From contig JAITLA010000172.1 in NCBI GenBank assembly GCA_031278145.1, positions 1 to 8,094 of the forward strand: a stretch of 8,094 nt of DNA, in the 5' to 3' direction. The notes below the pieces were generated by a model. The model worked only from the letters and a program-made list of their open reading frames with translations, was not told where the DNA came from and made no database searches. Position numbers and translations under genes: made by a program. This DNA is from Eubacteriales Family XIII. Incertae Sedis bacterium. Its GTDB lineage: Bacteria > Bacillota_A > Clostridia > Peptostreptococcales > Anaerovoracaceae. Every line of letters starts with the position of its first letter. Positions within the stretch are counted from its first letter, which is position 1. Below, piece by piece: positions 1-5,855 of this stretch.

Positions 1-2
1 CA

Positions 3-377
3 ATTATCCGATTTGCAACACAAAAGAACCGTCCCCTTTGTGTTCCGAAACTCACCGCTTATAGAGGCGGGAGACTGACGCCGTCGTTCAAACTTCCGAT
101 CGAGGATGCAAGAGAGGAACTCAAGGGGTGGATCGGATGGGCGATGCGTTCAAGGATACCCGGATTCGTGGAATCGCGGAGAAAGATCAAAAGGCATGTC
201 GGCGCGATCCTTTCCTCGATCGAGTACGTGTTGTCGAACGCAAGGGTGGAAGCAATCAACAACAAAATCAAGCTCACCGTAGGGATGGGCTACGGATTTC
301 GAAACATCGACAACCTGATCGCCTTGGTCATGCTTCGTTGCGCAAATACGAGCCTGACGCTGCCGGGGAGGGTATGA
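3..377 (+). CDS. ISL3-family transposase, C-terminal part (probably a remnant)
   Basis: The frame is open from the left edge to the TGA at 375-377, and recognisable family sequence begins at about position 46. The segment SNARVEAINNKIKL followed by GYGFRNIDNLIALVMLRC is the characteristic end of ISL3-family DDE transposases. It includes the region expected to hold the third acidic catalytic residue, the E in ARVEA. A preceding stretch (FKLPIEDAREELKGWI, then RSRIPGFVE) also fits the family. Full-length members have roughly 400 residues, so most of the protein is outside the window or lost. The first 14 or so codons do not look like transposase and coincide with a REP-like repeat, so the gene may be broken. 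No start codon can be assigned. Family identity is good; whether the gene is intact is unknown. Confidence 0.75.
   Translation: MIRFATQKNRPLCVPKLTAYRGGRLTPSFKLPIEDAREELKGWIGWAMRSRIPGFVESRRKIKRHVGAILSSIEYVLSNARVEAINNKIKLTVGMGYGFRNIDNLIALVMLRCANTSLTLPGRV
17..44. repeat. REP-like palindromic repeat
   Basis: AACACAAA (17-24) and TTTGTGTT (37-44) are perfect reverse complements around a 12-base centre, AGAACCGTCCCC. I recall this arrangement as a dispersed palindrome common in Firmicutes genomes and often found with IS200-like Y1 (RAYT) transposases. It is read here within the open frame of the ISL3 transposase remnant, immediately before recognisable transposase residues, as if it had inserted there. 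The inverted repeat is directly visible. The RAYT link is from memory, and no Y1 transposase is present in the window. Confidence 0.6.
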
Positions 378-380
378 TGT

Positions 381-403
381 TTCCACACATCCTGATGAAG
401 CCT
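381..403. repeat. Possible degenerate right terminal repeat of the ISL3 element
   Basis: On the minus strand this reads roughly GGCTTCATCAGGATGTGTGG. Many ISL3-family ends begin GGCTCTTC and continue with a GTGTGG-like block, so this is a plausible but degenerate right end. It lies 4 bp after the transposase stop. The left end is not in the window, so the pairing cannot be tested. Confidence 0.3.
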
Positions 404-447
404 CTAAAATTCCAATGATTTTACAGGATCTTGTGTCATTCCGATGC

Positions 448-466
448 CAAACCCAGGTGGGGTTTG
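448..466. other. Small inverted repeat in the intergenic region
   Basis: CAAACCC and GGGTTTG form a perfect 7-bp stem around the 5-base loop AGGTG. There is no T-run on either side, so it is not a standard intrinsic terminator for the transposase remnant. It may be a leftover of mobile-element sequence or a minor RNA structure. The rest of the 378-593 gap shows no gene. Confidence 0.35.
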
Positions 467-514
467 AATAGTAGTACGCGCCGCGCGGCCACCGACAAAA
501 AGATATTTCCCCGC

Positions 515-543
515 TTCCCTGTTCGCGCCTTATATGATACAAT
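515..543 (+). promoter_or_regulatory. Candidate extended -10 promoter for the pcrA operon
   Basis: TACAAT at 538-543 matches TATAAT in five of six bases and is directly preceded by TGA (535-537), giving an extended -10 element. A weak -35-like TTCCCT (515-520, three of six matches) lies at the optimal 17-bp spacing. Transcription would start near 550, leaving a leader of about 44 bases before the pcrA ATG. The region is AT-rich relative to its surroundings. No other promoter-like match was found in front of the later genes, which fits a single transcript. Confidence 0.45.
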
Positions 544-582
544 TGAATAACGCAAGCGGCGCAGGCCGCCGGACGGCGCGAC

Positions 583-589
583 AAGGAGG
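583..589 (+). promoter_or_regulatory. Ribosome binding site of pcrA
   Basis: AAGGAGG is a perfect Shine-Dalgarno core ending 4 bases before the ATG at 594. It decides the start. The in-frame upstream ATG at 534 has no such site and overlaps the candidate promoter. Confidence 0.8.
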
Positions 590-593
590 CGGT

Positions 594-2804
594 ATGGACT
601 ATTTGGCGAAGCTGAACCCCAAGCAGAGAGAGGCCGCGATGCACAAGGACGGGCCTCTCTTGATATTGGCGGGCGCCGGCAGCGGCAAGACGAGCACGAT
701 GACGCATCGCATCGCGCGGCTCGTGCGCGAGGAAGGGGTTTCACCGTACAACATACTCGCCGTCACCTTCACGAACAAGGCCGCCGCAGAGATGCGGGAA
801 AGGGTGGAGGCGCTGATAGGCGGGCAGTCGCGCATGTGGATACTGACCTTCCACGCGGCCTGTCTGCGCATGCTCCGAACACACGCGGAAGCCATAGGCT
901 ACAGCCGCGATTTTGTCGTGTACGATCCGGCGGACCAGAGGACCGTGATCAAGAATTGCCTGAAGGCCCACGACGTAAAGGACAAGAAATTCACGCCGGC
1001 ATACGTGCTGAGCGTCATCGGCGCCAACAAGGAAAAGGGTCTGAGCGCCGCCGAATACGCCGCGGCCGACGGCGACTCGCCTACGGGGGCGATCCTCGCG
1101 CCGCTGTTCGCGGATTACGAGAAGGCCCTGAAGAAGAACAACGCGATGGATTTCGACGATTTGCTCTGCAATGCCGTCAAGCTGCTTGAGCGGAACAGGG
1201 ACATCCTCACGTCCTATCGCGAGCGCTTCCTCTACATCACGGTGGACGAATACCAGGACACGAACGCGATGCAGTATCGCCTGATACGGCTGCTGGCGAA
1301 GGAGCATGGCAATATCTGCGTCGTGGGCGACGACGACCAGTGCATCTACCAATGGCGCGGCGCGGACATCCGCAACATCCTCGATTTCGAAAAGGATTTC
1401 AGGGGAACCAAGGTCGTGAAGCTCGAGCAGAACTACCGTTCCCACGCCAATATCTTGGGCGGCGCGCATTCGGTTATCGAGAAGAACCGTTCGCGCAAGG
1501 GCAAGAAGCTGTGGACGGATAAGGAGCCCGGCGAGAAGATCACCTATCGCAGCACCGACGACGAGCGGGCCGAGGCCGCGTTTATCGCGGAGCGCATCGC
1601 CCTCATGCAGGCCGGCGACGGGTACGACTTTAAGGATTTTGCGGTGCTCTACCGCACGAACGCCCAGTCGAGGACCTTTGAAGAGGCCCTCTCCGCGCGC
1701 GGCCTGCCCTATCGCGTGCTCGGCGGACTTCGATACTACGACAGGAAAGAGATCAAGGACATACTGGCCTATATGCGCCTCGTGCAGAATCCGGCGGACG
1801 ACCTTTCGTTTGAGCGCGTCGTCAACGAGCCGAAGCGCGGCGTCGGCGGCAAGACGCTCGAAAAGCTTGCGGCGCTGGCGTCGGCGCGGGGAGAGAGCCT
1901 GCTGTCGGCGGTTTCCGATCCCTCCGTGTGCGGGGACCTGCCCGCGCGTGCCTGCGCCGCCGTCGCGGAGATGGCGCGCGCGGTGTCGGAGCTGTCCGCG
2001 GAGAAGGACAACCTGCGGGTTTCGGATTTGTACGACATGCTGATGGCGCGGACGGGCTACCTGAAGGCGCTTTTGGACCAAGAGAGCGTCGAGGCGGAGA
2101 GCCGCATCGAAAACCTGCTCGAATTCAAATCCGTGATCGCGGGCTACGAACGGGAGGACCCGCAGCTCTCCCTCGCGTCCTTCATGGAGCGGATCGCCCT
2201 GCTCTCGGACATAGACAACCACGACCCGAACGAGGACGCCGTGGCTCTCATGACCCTGCATAGCGCCAAGGGGCTCGAATTCCCCGTCGTATTCATGCCG
2301 GGGATGGAGGAGGGCCTCTTCCCGGGCTGGCGTTCCATCGAGAAGGAAGACGGCGATGAGGAGGAAAGGCGGCTGTGCTATGTGGGCATGACGCGCGCCA
2401 TGAAGAAGCTCTTCTTGACGCGCGCCGAATGCAGGACGCTGTACGGCAGGACCGACCATACGCGCGAATCCCGCTTTCTCCGCGAGCTGGACCCTTCCTT
2501 CATGGACGGCGACGCGCTGCGGAAGCCGCCCGGCATCTTTCACGCCGCGGAAACGGGCAACGACGGTTACGCGGCGGGCCGCGTGTTTCGCCCCTTCGAC
2601 TCGCTCAGATACGCGCGGGAGAGCGTCGCGCGCGAAATCCTTTCGAACGCGGGGCCCGCGTTCGAAAGCGGCGAACGCGTGCGCCACAGCAAGTTCGGCG
2701 ACGGCCTTGTGATAGACGCGGATGACAAAACCCTGACGGTGATCTTCGACGGCGCGGGCAAAAAAAAGCTGGCGCGCGGTCTGGCGCCGCTCAGCAGGAT
2801 ATAG
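594..2804 (+). CDS. pcrA: ATP-dependent DNA helicase PcrA (UvrD/Rep family, SF1A)
   Basis: PcrA is the 3'-5' superfamily 1 helicase of Gram-positive bacteria. It acts in repair, in removing RecA or stalled polymerase from DNA, and in plasmid rolling-circle replication. The protein has 736 residues, normal for the family, and all motifs are intact: Q motif LNPKQREA (about 7-14); Walker A AGAGSGKT (26-33, K32); Ia TFTNKAAAEM; Walker B VDEYQDT (D218, E219); motif III GDDDQCIYQWRGA (from G245); motif IV QNYRSH (N280-R282); motif V TLHSAKGLEF (H556-F563); and motif VI ERRLCYVGMTRA (to A602). The tail VRHSKFGDG onward (696-736) is the Tudor-like domain that in PcrA contacts RNA polymerase. The start was chosen by the AAGGAGG site. 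It is probably the first gene of the operon. Two oddities are a perfect palindrome at 2640-2668 in the linker before the tail and an A8 tract near the end. Product assignment is secure. Confidence 0.96.
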   Translation: MDYLAKLNPKQREAAMHKDGPLLILAGAGSGKTSTMTHRIARLVREEGVSPYNILAVTFTNKAAAEMRERVEALIGGQSRMWILTFHAACLRMLRTHAEAIGYSRDFVVYDPADQRTVIKNCLKAHDVKDKKFTPAYVLSVIGANKEKGLSAAEYAAADGDSPTGAILAPLFADYEKALKKNNAMDFDDLLCNAVKLLERNRDILTSYRERFLYITVDEYQDTNAMQYRLIRLLAKEHGNICVVGDDDQCIYQWRGADIRNILDFEKDFRGTKVVKLEQNYRSHANILGGAHSVIEKNRSRKGKKLWTDKEPGEKITYRSTDDERAEAAFIAERIALMQAGDGYDFKDFAVLYRTNAQSRTFEEALSARGLPYRVLGGLRYYDRKEIKDILAYMRLVQNPADDLSFERVVNEPKRGVGGKTLEKLAALASARGESLLSAVSDPSVCGDLPARACAAVAEMARAVSELSAEKDNLRVSDLYDMLMARTGYLKALLDQESVEAESRIENLLEFKSVIAGYEREDPQLSLASFMERIALLSDIDNHDPNEDAVALMTLHSAKGLEFPVVFMPGMEEGLFPGWRSIEKEDGDEEERRLCYVGMTRAMKKLFLTRAECRTLYGRTDHTRESRFLRELDPSFMDGDALRKPPGIFHAAETGNDGYAAGRVFRPFDSLRYARESVAREILSNAGPAFESGERVRHSKFGDGLVIDADDKTLTVIFDGAGKKKLARGLAPLSRI
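2640..2668. repeat. Perfect 29-bp palindrome inside pcrA
   Basis: CTTTCGAACGCGGG (2640-2653) and CCCGCGTTCGAAAG (2655-2668) are exact reverse complements around a single G at 2654. The repeat starts on a codon boundary and encodes LSNAGPAFE (residues 683-691). The minus strand encodes the same peptide across the same bases, an independent confirmation of the symmetry. It lies in the poorly conserved linker between the helicase core and the C-terminal Tudor-like domain. In RNA it could form a very stable hairpin; in DNA it could be a cruciform or a dimer-protein site. Its function is unknown. Confidence 0.9.
2760..2768 (+). other. A8 tract with A_AAA_AAG slippery heptamer near the end of pcrA
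   Basis: Eight consecutive A residues followed by G encode three lysines (pcrA codons aaa aaa aag, residues 723-725) in otherwise GC-rich DNA. The last seven bases form A_AAA_AAG in the reading frame, the heptamer used for -1 frameshifting in E. coli dnaX. The -1 frame continues without a stop for 22 codons (2768-2833) directly into the ligA frame. A 5-bp GC stem, GGCGC/GCGCC (2771-2775 with 2784-2788), lies just downstream. Whether slippage happens is unknown. The basic GKKKL patch itself is ordinary for PcrA tails. Confidence 0.5.
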
Positions 2805-2822
2805 GCGGCCGATGTCGGCTGC
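2805..2822 (+). other. Hairpin between pcrA and ligA
   Basis: GCGGCCGA (2805-2812) can pair with TCGGCTGC (2815-2822), including one G-T wobble, giving an 8-pair stem that starts right after the pcrA stop. No T-run follows, so a standard intrinsic terminator is unlikely. It could influence ligA translation or mRNA stability. Confidence 0.4.
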
Positions 2823-2835
2823 GGCAAATACGGAT

Positions 2836-2839
2836 GGAG
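2836..2839 (+). promoter_or_regulatory. Likely ribosome binding site of ligA
   Basis: GGAG lies 9 bases before the GTG at 2849. The alternative ATG at 2834 has no purine-rich site upstream. This favours the GTG start, although the ATG cannot be excluded. Confidence 0.5.
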
Positions 2840-2848
2840 TGTGTCCCT

Positions 2849-4846
2849 GTGAGAACAAGAGAAGCGCAAGAACGCCTGGAGGCCCTGACGGACCGGCTGT
2901 CCGAGGCGGCGCGCGCCTACTACGGCGAGGATCGCGAGATCATGCCGAACATAGAATACGACAAACTGTACGACGAGCTTGCGGCCCTTGAAGAGGAAAC
3001 GGGGATCGTGCTGTCCGGCAGCCCCACGCGGCGGGTGGGCTACGAGGTCGTTTCCGAGCTGCCCAAGGAGCTGCATCCCGCGCCCATGCTCTCGCTCGAC
3101 AAGACCAAGGACCCTGCGGCGCTGCGGGCCTGGCTCGGCGACAAGAAGGGCCTGCTCTCCCGGAAGCTGGACGGGCTTACGGTCGCGCTGACCTATCGCG
3201 ACGGCGCGCTGTTCAAGGCCGTGACGCGGGGCAACGGGCTGGAGGGCGAGGTGGTGACGGCGAGCGCGCGGGCCTTCGCGAACCTGCCGATCCGCATACC
3301 CTACAAGGGCGAGCTGAACCTGCGCGGCGAGGCGGTGATCCGCTATTCCGACTTTGAACGGATCAACGCCGGCATAGAGGAATCCGCGCTCAAATACAAG
3401 AACCCGCGCAACCTGTGCAGCGGCAGCGTGCGGCAGCTCAACAGCCGCGTCACGGCCGAACGCCGCGTGCGCTTTTACGCCTTCGCCTTCGTGGACGCGA
3501 AGGGGGAGGATTTGCCCGACTTTCAAAACGCGCGCGCCGCGCAGATGGATTTTCTGCTCCGCCTCGGCTTTCCGATTGTCGAATACGAAAAGGTGGACGC
3601 CTCCGACGTGGAGGCGCGCGTCGCGTGCTTCTCAAAGCGGACCGCGAAGAGCGATCTGCCCTCGGACGGCCTCGTCCTCACCTACGACGACCTGGCCTAC
3701 GGCGCTTCGCTGGGCAGCACCTCAAAATTTCCTCGGGACGCCATCGCCTTCAAATGGGAGGACGAGAAATGCGAAACGACGCTCCGGGAGATCCTGTGGA
3801 GCGCCTCGCGGACGGGGCTGATCAATCCGATTGCGCTCTTCGATCCCGTTGAGATAGAAGGCAGCACCGTTTCCCGCGCGAGCGTTCACAACATCAGCAT
3901 CCTGGAGGAACTGCAATTGGGCGCGGGGGATCGCATCACGGTGTACAAGGCCAATATGATCATCCCGCAGATCGCGGAAAACCTGACGCGCGGCGGCGGC
4001 GCAAGACCGCCCCGCGCCTGTCCGGTCTGCGGCGGCGAAACGGCGATACGGGACGAAAGCGGTGTGCGCTTCCTGTACTGCGCGAACGAGGACTGCCTCG
4101 CCAAGCAGATCAAGGCCCTCGCGCATTTTGTGAGCCGCGACGCGCTGAACATAGAGGGCTTGTCCGAAGCGAGCCTTGAGAAACTCGTGGACGAGGGCTT
4201 GATCCGGGAGGCGGCCGACCTGTTTCGCCTCGCGCGCTTCAGGGATCGCATCGTCGGTATGGACGGCTTCGGCGAACGCTCCTGCGAGCGCTTGCTGGCC
4301 GCCGTCGACAAGGCGCGCCGCACGACGCAGGTGCGGCTGCTGTACAGCCTCGGCATACCGGGCATCGGCCTCGCCAACGCGAAACTGATCTGCCGCGCCT
4401 GCGGCTTCGACTGGGCGCGCATACAGGCCGCCGAGCGGGAGGAGCTCCTGAGCGTGGACGGCATAGGAGAGGTGATCGCGGAAGCCTTCGTGCGCCACTT
4501 CGCGGACGCGGACAAGCGCGAGGCTCTCGCGCGCCTGCTCGCGGAGCTCAGCTTCGCGGACGCGCCCGAATCGGCGGAGGGCGGGCTCTTCGACGGACAC
4601 GTGTTCGTTATAACGGGCGGCCTTGTGCGCTACCCGAACCGAAACGCGCTGAAGGAGCTGATAGAATCGCTGGGCGGCAGGACGGCGAGCGCCGTCACCT
4701 CGAAAACGAGCGTTCTGATCAACAACGACCGTCTGTCCGGCTCCGCGAAGAACAAGGCCGCGCGCGCGCGCGGCATCGCCGTGATCGACGAGGACCGGCT
4801 TGCCGCTTGGATCGAGAGCGGCGTGCCGCCTGCGGAAGAGGACTGA
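2849..4846 (+). CDS. ligA: NAD+-dependent DNA ligase LigA (divergent clade)
   Basis: LigA seals nicks in duplex DNA during replication and repair, using NAD+ to adenylate its lysine. From the GTG start the product has 665 residues, the usual length. Domains in order are: Ia (about 1-55, EYDKLYDEL); adenylation (about 56-305) with KLDG (K106), TRGNG (R127), RGE (E161), NPRN (R187), SVRQL (R195) and AFKW (K302); an OB fold; a Cys4 zinc finger (C391, C394, C411, C416); helix-hairpin-helix repeats (about 417-570); and BRCT (about 580-660, from LFDGHVFVITGG). The GTG was chosen because GGAG precedes it and family N-termini are similarly long; an ATG at 2834 would add five residues. Several residues conserved in E. 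coli LigA are replaced (see findings). I recall the same variant type in Lachnospiraceae, so this is probably a clade trait. It lies 44 bp after pcrA, a common pairing. Confidence 0.94.
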   Translation: MRTREAQERLEALTDRLSEAARAYYGEDREIMPNIEYDKLYDELAALEEETGIVLSGSPTRRVGYEVVSELPKELHPAPMLSLDKTKDPAALRAWLGDKKGLLSRKLDGLTVALTYRDGALFKAVTRGNGLEGEVVTASARAFANLPIRIPYKGELNLRGEAVIRYSDFERINAGIEESALKYKNPRNLCSGSVRQLNSRVTAERRVRFYAFAFVDAKGEDLPDFQNARAAQMDFLLRLGFPIVEYEKVDASDVEARVACFSKRTAKSDLPSDGLVLTYDDLAYGASLGSTSKFPRDAIAFKWEDEKCETTLREILWSASRTGLINPIALFDPVEIEGSTVSRASVHNISILEELQLGAGDRITVYKANMIIPQIAENLTRGGGARPPRACPVCGGETAIRDESGVRFLYCANEDCLAKQIKALAHFVSRDALNIEGLSEASLEKLVDEGLIREAADLFRLARFRDRIVGMDGFGERSCERLLAAVDKARRTTQVRLLYSLGIPGIGLANAKLICRACGFDWARIQAAEREELLSVDGIGEVIAEAFVRHFADADKREALARLLAELSFADAPESAEGGLFDGHVFVITGGLVRYPNRNALKELIESLGGRTASAVTSKTSVLINNDRLSGSAKNKAARARGIAVIDEDRLAAWIESGVPPAEED

Positions 4847-4853
4847 CGAAACC

Positions 4854-5855
4854 ATGCTGAAAACGGGAAAACTCGACAACAAACTGCTGGAAGAAATCGT
4901 GTTTCGGCATATACGCCACCGCAGACCGGAGGTGCTGACGCGCCCCGGCGTGGGCGAGGACTGCGCCGTCGTCGATTTCGGGCCCTACGAGTGCGTGCTG
5001 TCCACCGACCCCATCACGGCGGCCTCGGCGCAGGCCGGCCTTCTCGCGATACACGTTTCCTGCAACGACATCGCCTCGAACGGCGTCGCCCCGCTCGGCG
5101 TTATGCTCGCCGTGCTCCTGCCCGAGGGCACGAAGGAGGAAGAGATCCGCGAGATCATGCGCCGTGCCGCCGAGGCGGCCGAGGAACTGGAGGTGGAGAT
5201 CATCGGCGGCCATACGGAGATCACGGCGGCCGTGACGAAGCCCGTCATCATTTCGACGGCCATAGGCCGGGCGGAGAAGGGCGCTTCGCAGAGCGCGAAG
5301 GATATGCGGCCCGGCGATTTTCTCCTGCTCACGAAGCAGGCCGGCATGGAGGGGACGGGCATCCTCGCGCACGACTGCGAGCGGCGGATCGCGCATGCGC
5401 TGAGCGAGGCGGAGCTGCGCGAGGCGAAGTCCATGCTGTCGCGCGTCAGCGTCGTTCGCGAGGGCGTGATCGCGGGGCGGATCGGAACCGCCGGCATGCA
5501 CGACGTTACGGAGGGCGGCGTGCTCGGCGCCGTGTGGGAGATGTGCGAGATCTCGGGGACGGGCGCGGAGCTCTGGGAGGACGCCATCCCCGTCGCCGCG
5601 GTCACGCGGAGGATATGCGAGCGGCTTGGCATAGACGGCCTGCGCCTGATCTCAAGCGGCTCGATGCTGATCGCGGCACGGCCCGCGAAGAAGGACGCCC
5701 TGCTGTCGGCCGTGCGGGCGGCGGGCGTGGAGATCGCCTGCATCGGCGTCGTGAAGGCGCGCGACGCGGGCGTCTGCATGATTCGCCGCGATGGCGCGCG
5801 CCTGCCCGTCGATCCGCCGGATACGGACGAGATCTACAAGGTGCGCGGGTTATGA
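4854..5855 (+). CDS. AIR-synthase-related protein (PurM/HypE/ThiL/SelD superfamily)
   Basis: This is a 333-residue protein of the superfamily that binds ATP at a dimer interface and phosphorylates or activates small substrates or protein groups. Visible signatures are GVGEDCAVV (32-40), STDPIT (50-55), HVSCNDIASNGVAPLGV (67-83, with the family ND pair at 71-72), GGHTEIT (118-124), GDFLLLTKQAGMEGTGILA (154-172) and MHDVTEGGVLGAV (215-227). The overall pattern is closest to HypE-like proteins. HypE ends in a cysteine motif needed to make the cyanide ligand of NiFe hydrogenase; this protein ends in YKVRGL with no such cysteine, so hydrogenase maturation is unlikely and the substrate is unknown. 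The ATG at 4854 lies 7 bp after the ligA stop, with GAGGA at 4838-4842 as a possible ribosome site. Its stop overlaps the pilMN start (ATGA). Fold assignment is secure; function is open. Confidence 0.85.
   Translation: MLKTGKLDNKLLEEIVFRHIRHRRPEVLTRPGVGEDCAVVDFGPYECVLSTDPITAASAQAGLLAIHVSCNDIASNGVAPLGVMLAVLLPEGTKEEEIREIMRRAAEAAEELEVEIIGGHTEITAAVTKPVIISTAIGRAEKGASQSAKDMRPGDFLLLTKQAGMEGTGILAHDCERRIAHALSEAELREAKSMLSRVSVVREGVIAGRIGTAGMHDVTEGGVLGAVWEMCEISGTGAELWEDAIPVAAVTRRICERLGIDGLRLISSGSMLIAARPAKKDALLSAVRAAGVEIACIGVVKARDAGVCMIRRDGARLPVDPPDTDEIYKVRGL

Larger units (their letters stand above)
1..403 (+). mobile_element. ISL3-family insertion sequence, 3' remnant
   Basis: This stretch holds the end of an ISL3-family transposase gene followed by sequence resembling the right terminal repeat of such elements. 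ISL3 elements normally carry one long transposase gene between short inverted repeats. Only about the last 100 recognisable residues lie here, and a REP-like palindrome sits where transposase homology stops on the left. The element is therefore probably truncated or disrupted, although it reaches the window edge and its left part cannot be checked. It lies upstream of, and in the same direction as, the pcrA operon. Confidence 0.6.

Noticed and set aside
128..418. A second plus-strand open frame overlapping the transposase remnant
   Set aside because: Its translation has no family resemblance, while the overlapping frame shows clear ISL3 residues.
448..466. Intrinsic terminator after the transposase remnant
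   Set aside because: The 7-bp stem is only partly GC and is not followed by a T-run on either strand.
534..593. Upstream ATG at 534 as the pcrA start
   Set aside because: It overlaps the candidate -10 element, has no Shine-Dalgarno site, and adds 20 residues not expected in PcrA. The ATG at 594 has a perfect site.
2644..2664. LexA (SOS) box in the pcrA palindrome, because it contains CGAAC and GTTCG
   Set aside because: The Gram-positive SOS box needs a 4-base spacer between GAAC and GTTC; here it is 13, and the site is deep inside the gene. No SOS box was found upstream of pcrA either.
741..2858. A minus-strand open frame of 705 codons opposite pcrA
   Set aside because: The plus strand encodes a complete helicase with all motifs. 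The antisense frame shows no recognisable domain and is typical of GC-rich codon bias.
4800..4853. Upstream ATG at 4800 as the start of the AIR-synthase-like gene
   Set aside because: It would overlap ligA by 47 bp and adds 18 basic residues. The ATG at 4854 fits the family N-terminus and the operon spacing.
3722..4882. A minus-strand open frame of 386 codons opposite ligA
   Set aside because: It has no recognisable domain and lies opposite a gene with clear ligase motifs; other long minus-strand frames (for example 2567-3526 and 4719-5501) were dropped for the same reason.
4991..5851. Extension of the pilMN frame upstream through the AIR-synthase-like gene
   Set aside because: The frame is open by chance but gives an arginine-rich, meaningless peptide. 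The ATG at 5852, overlapping the previous stop with a ribosome site before it, is the real start.
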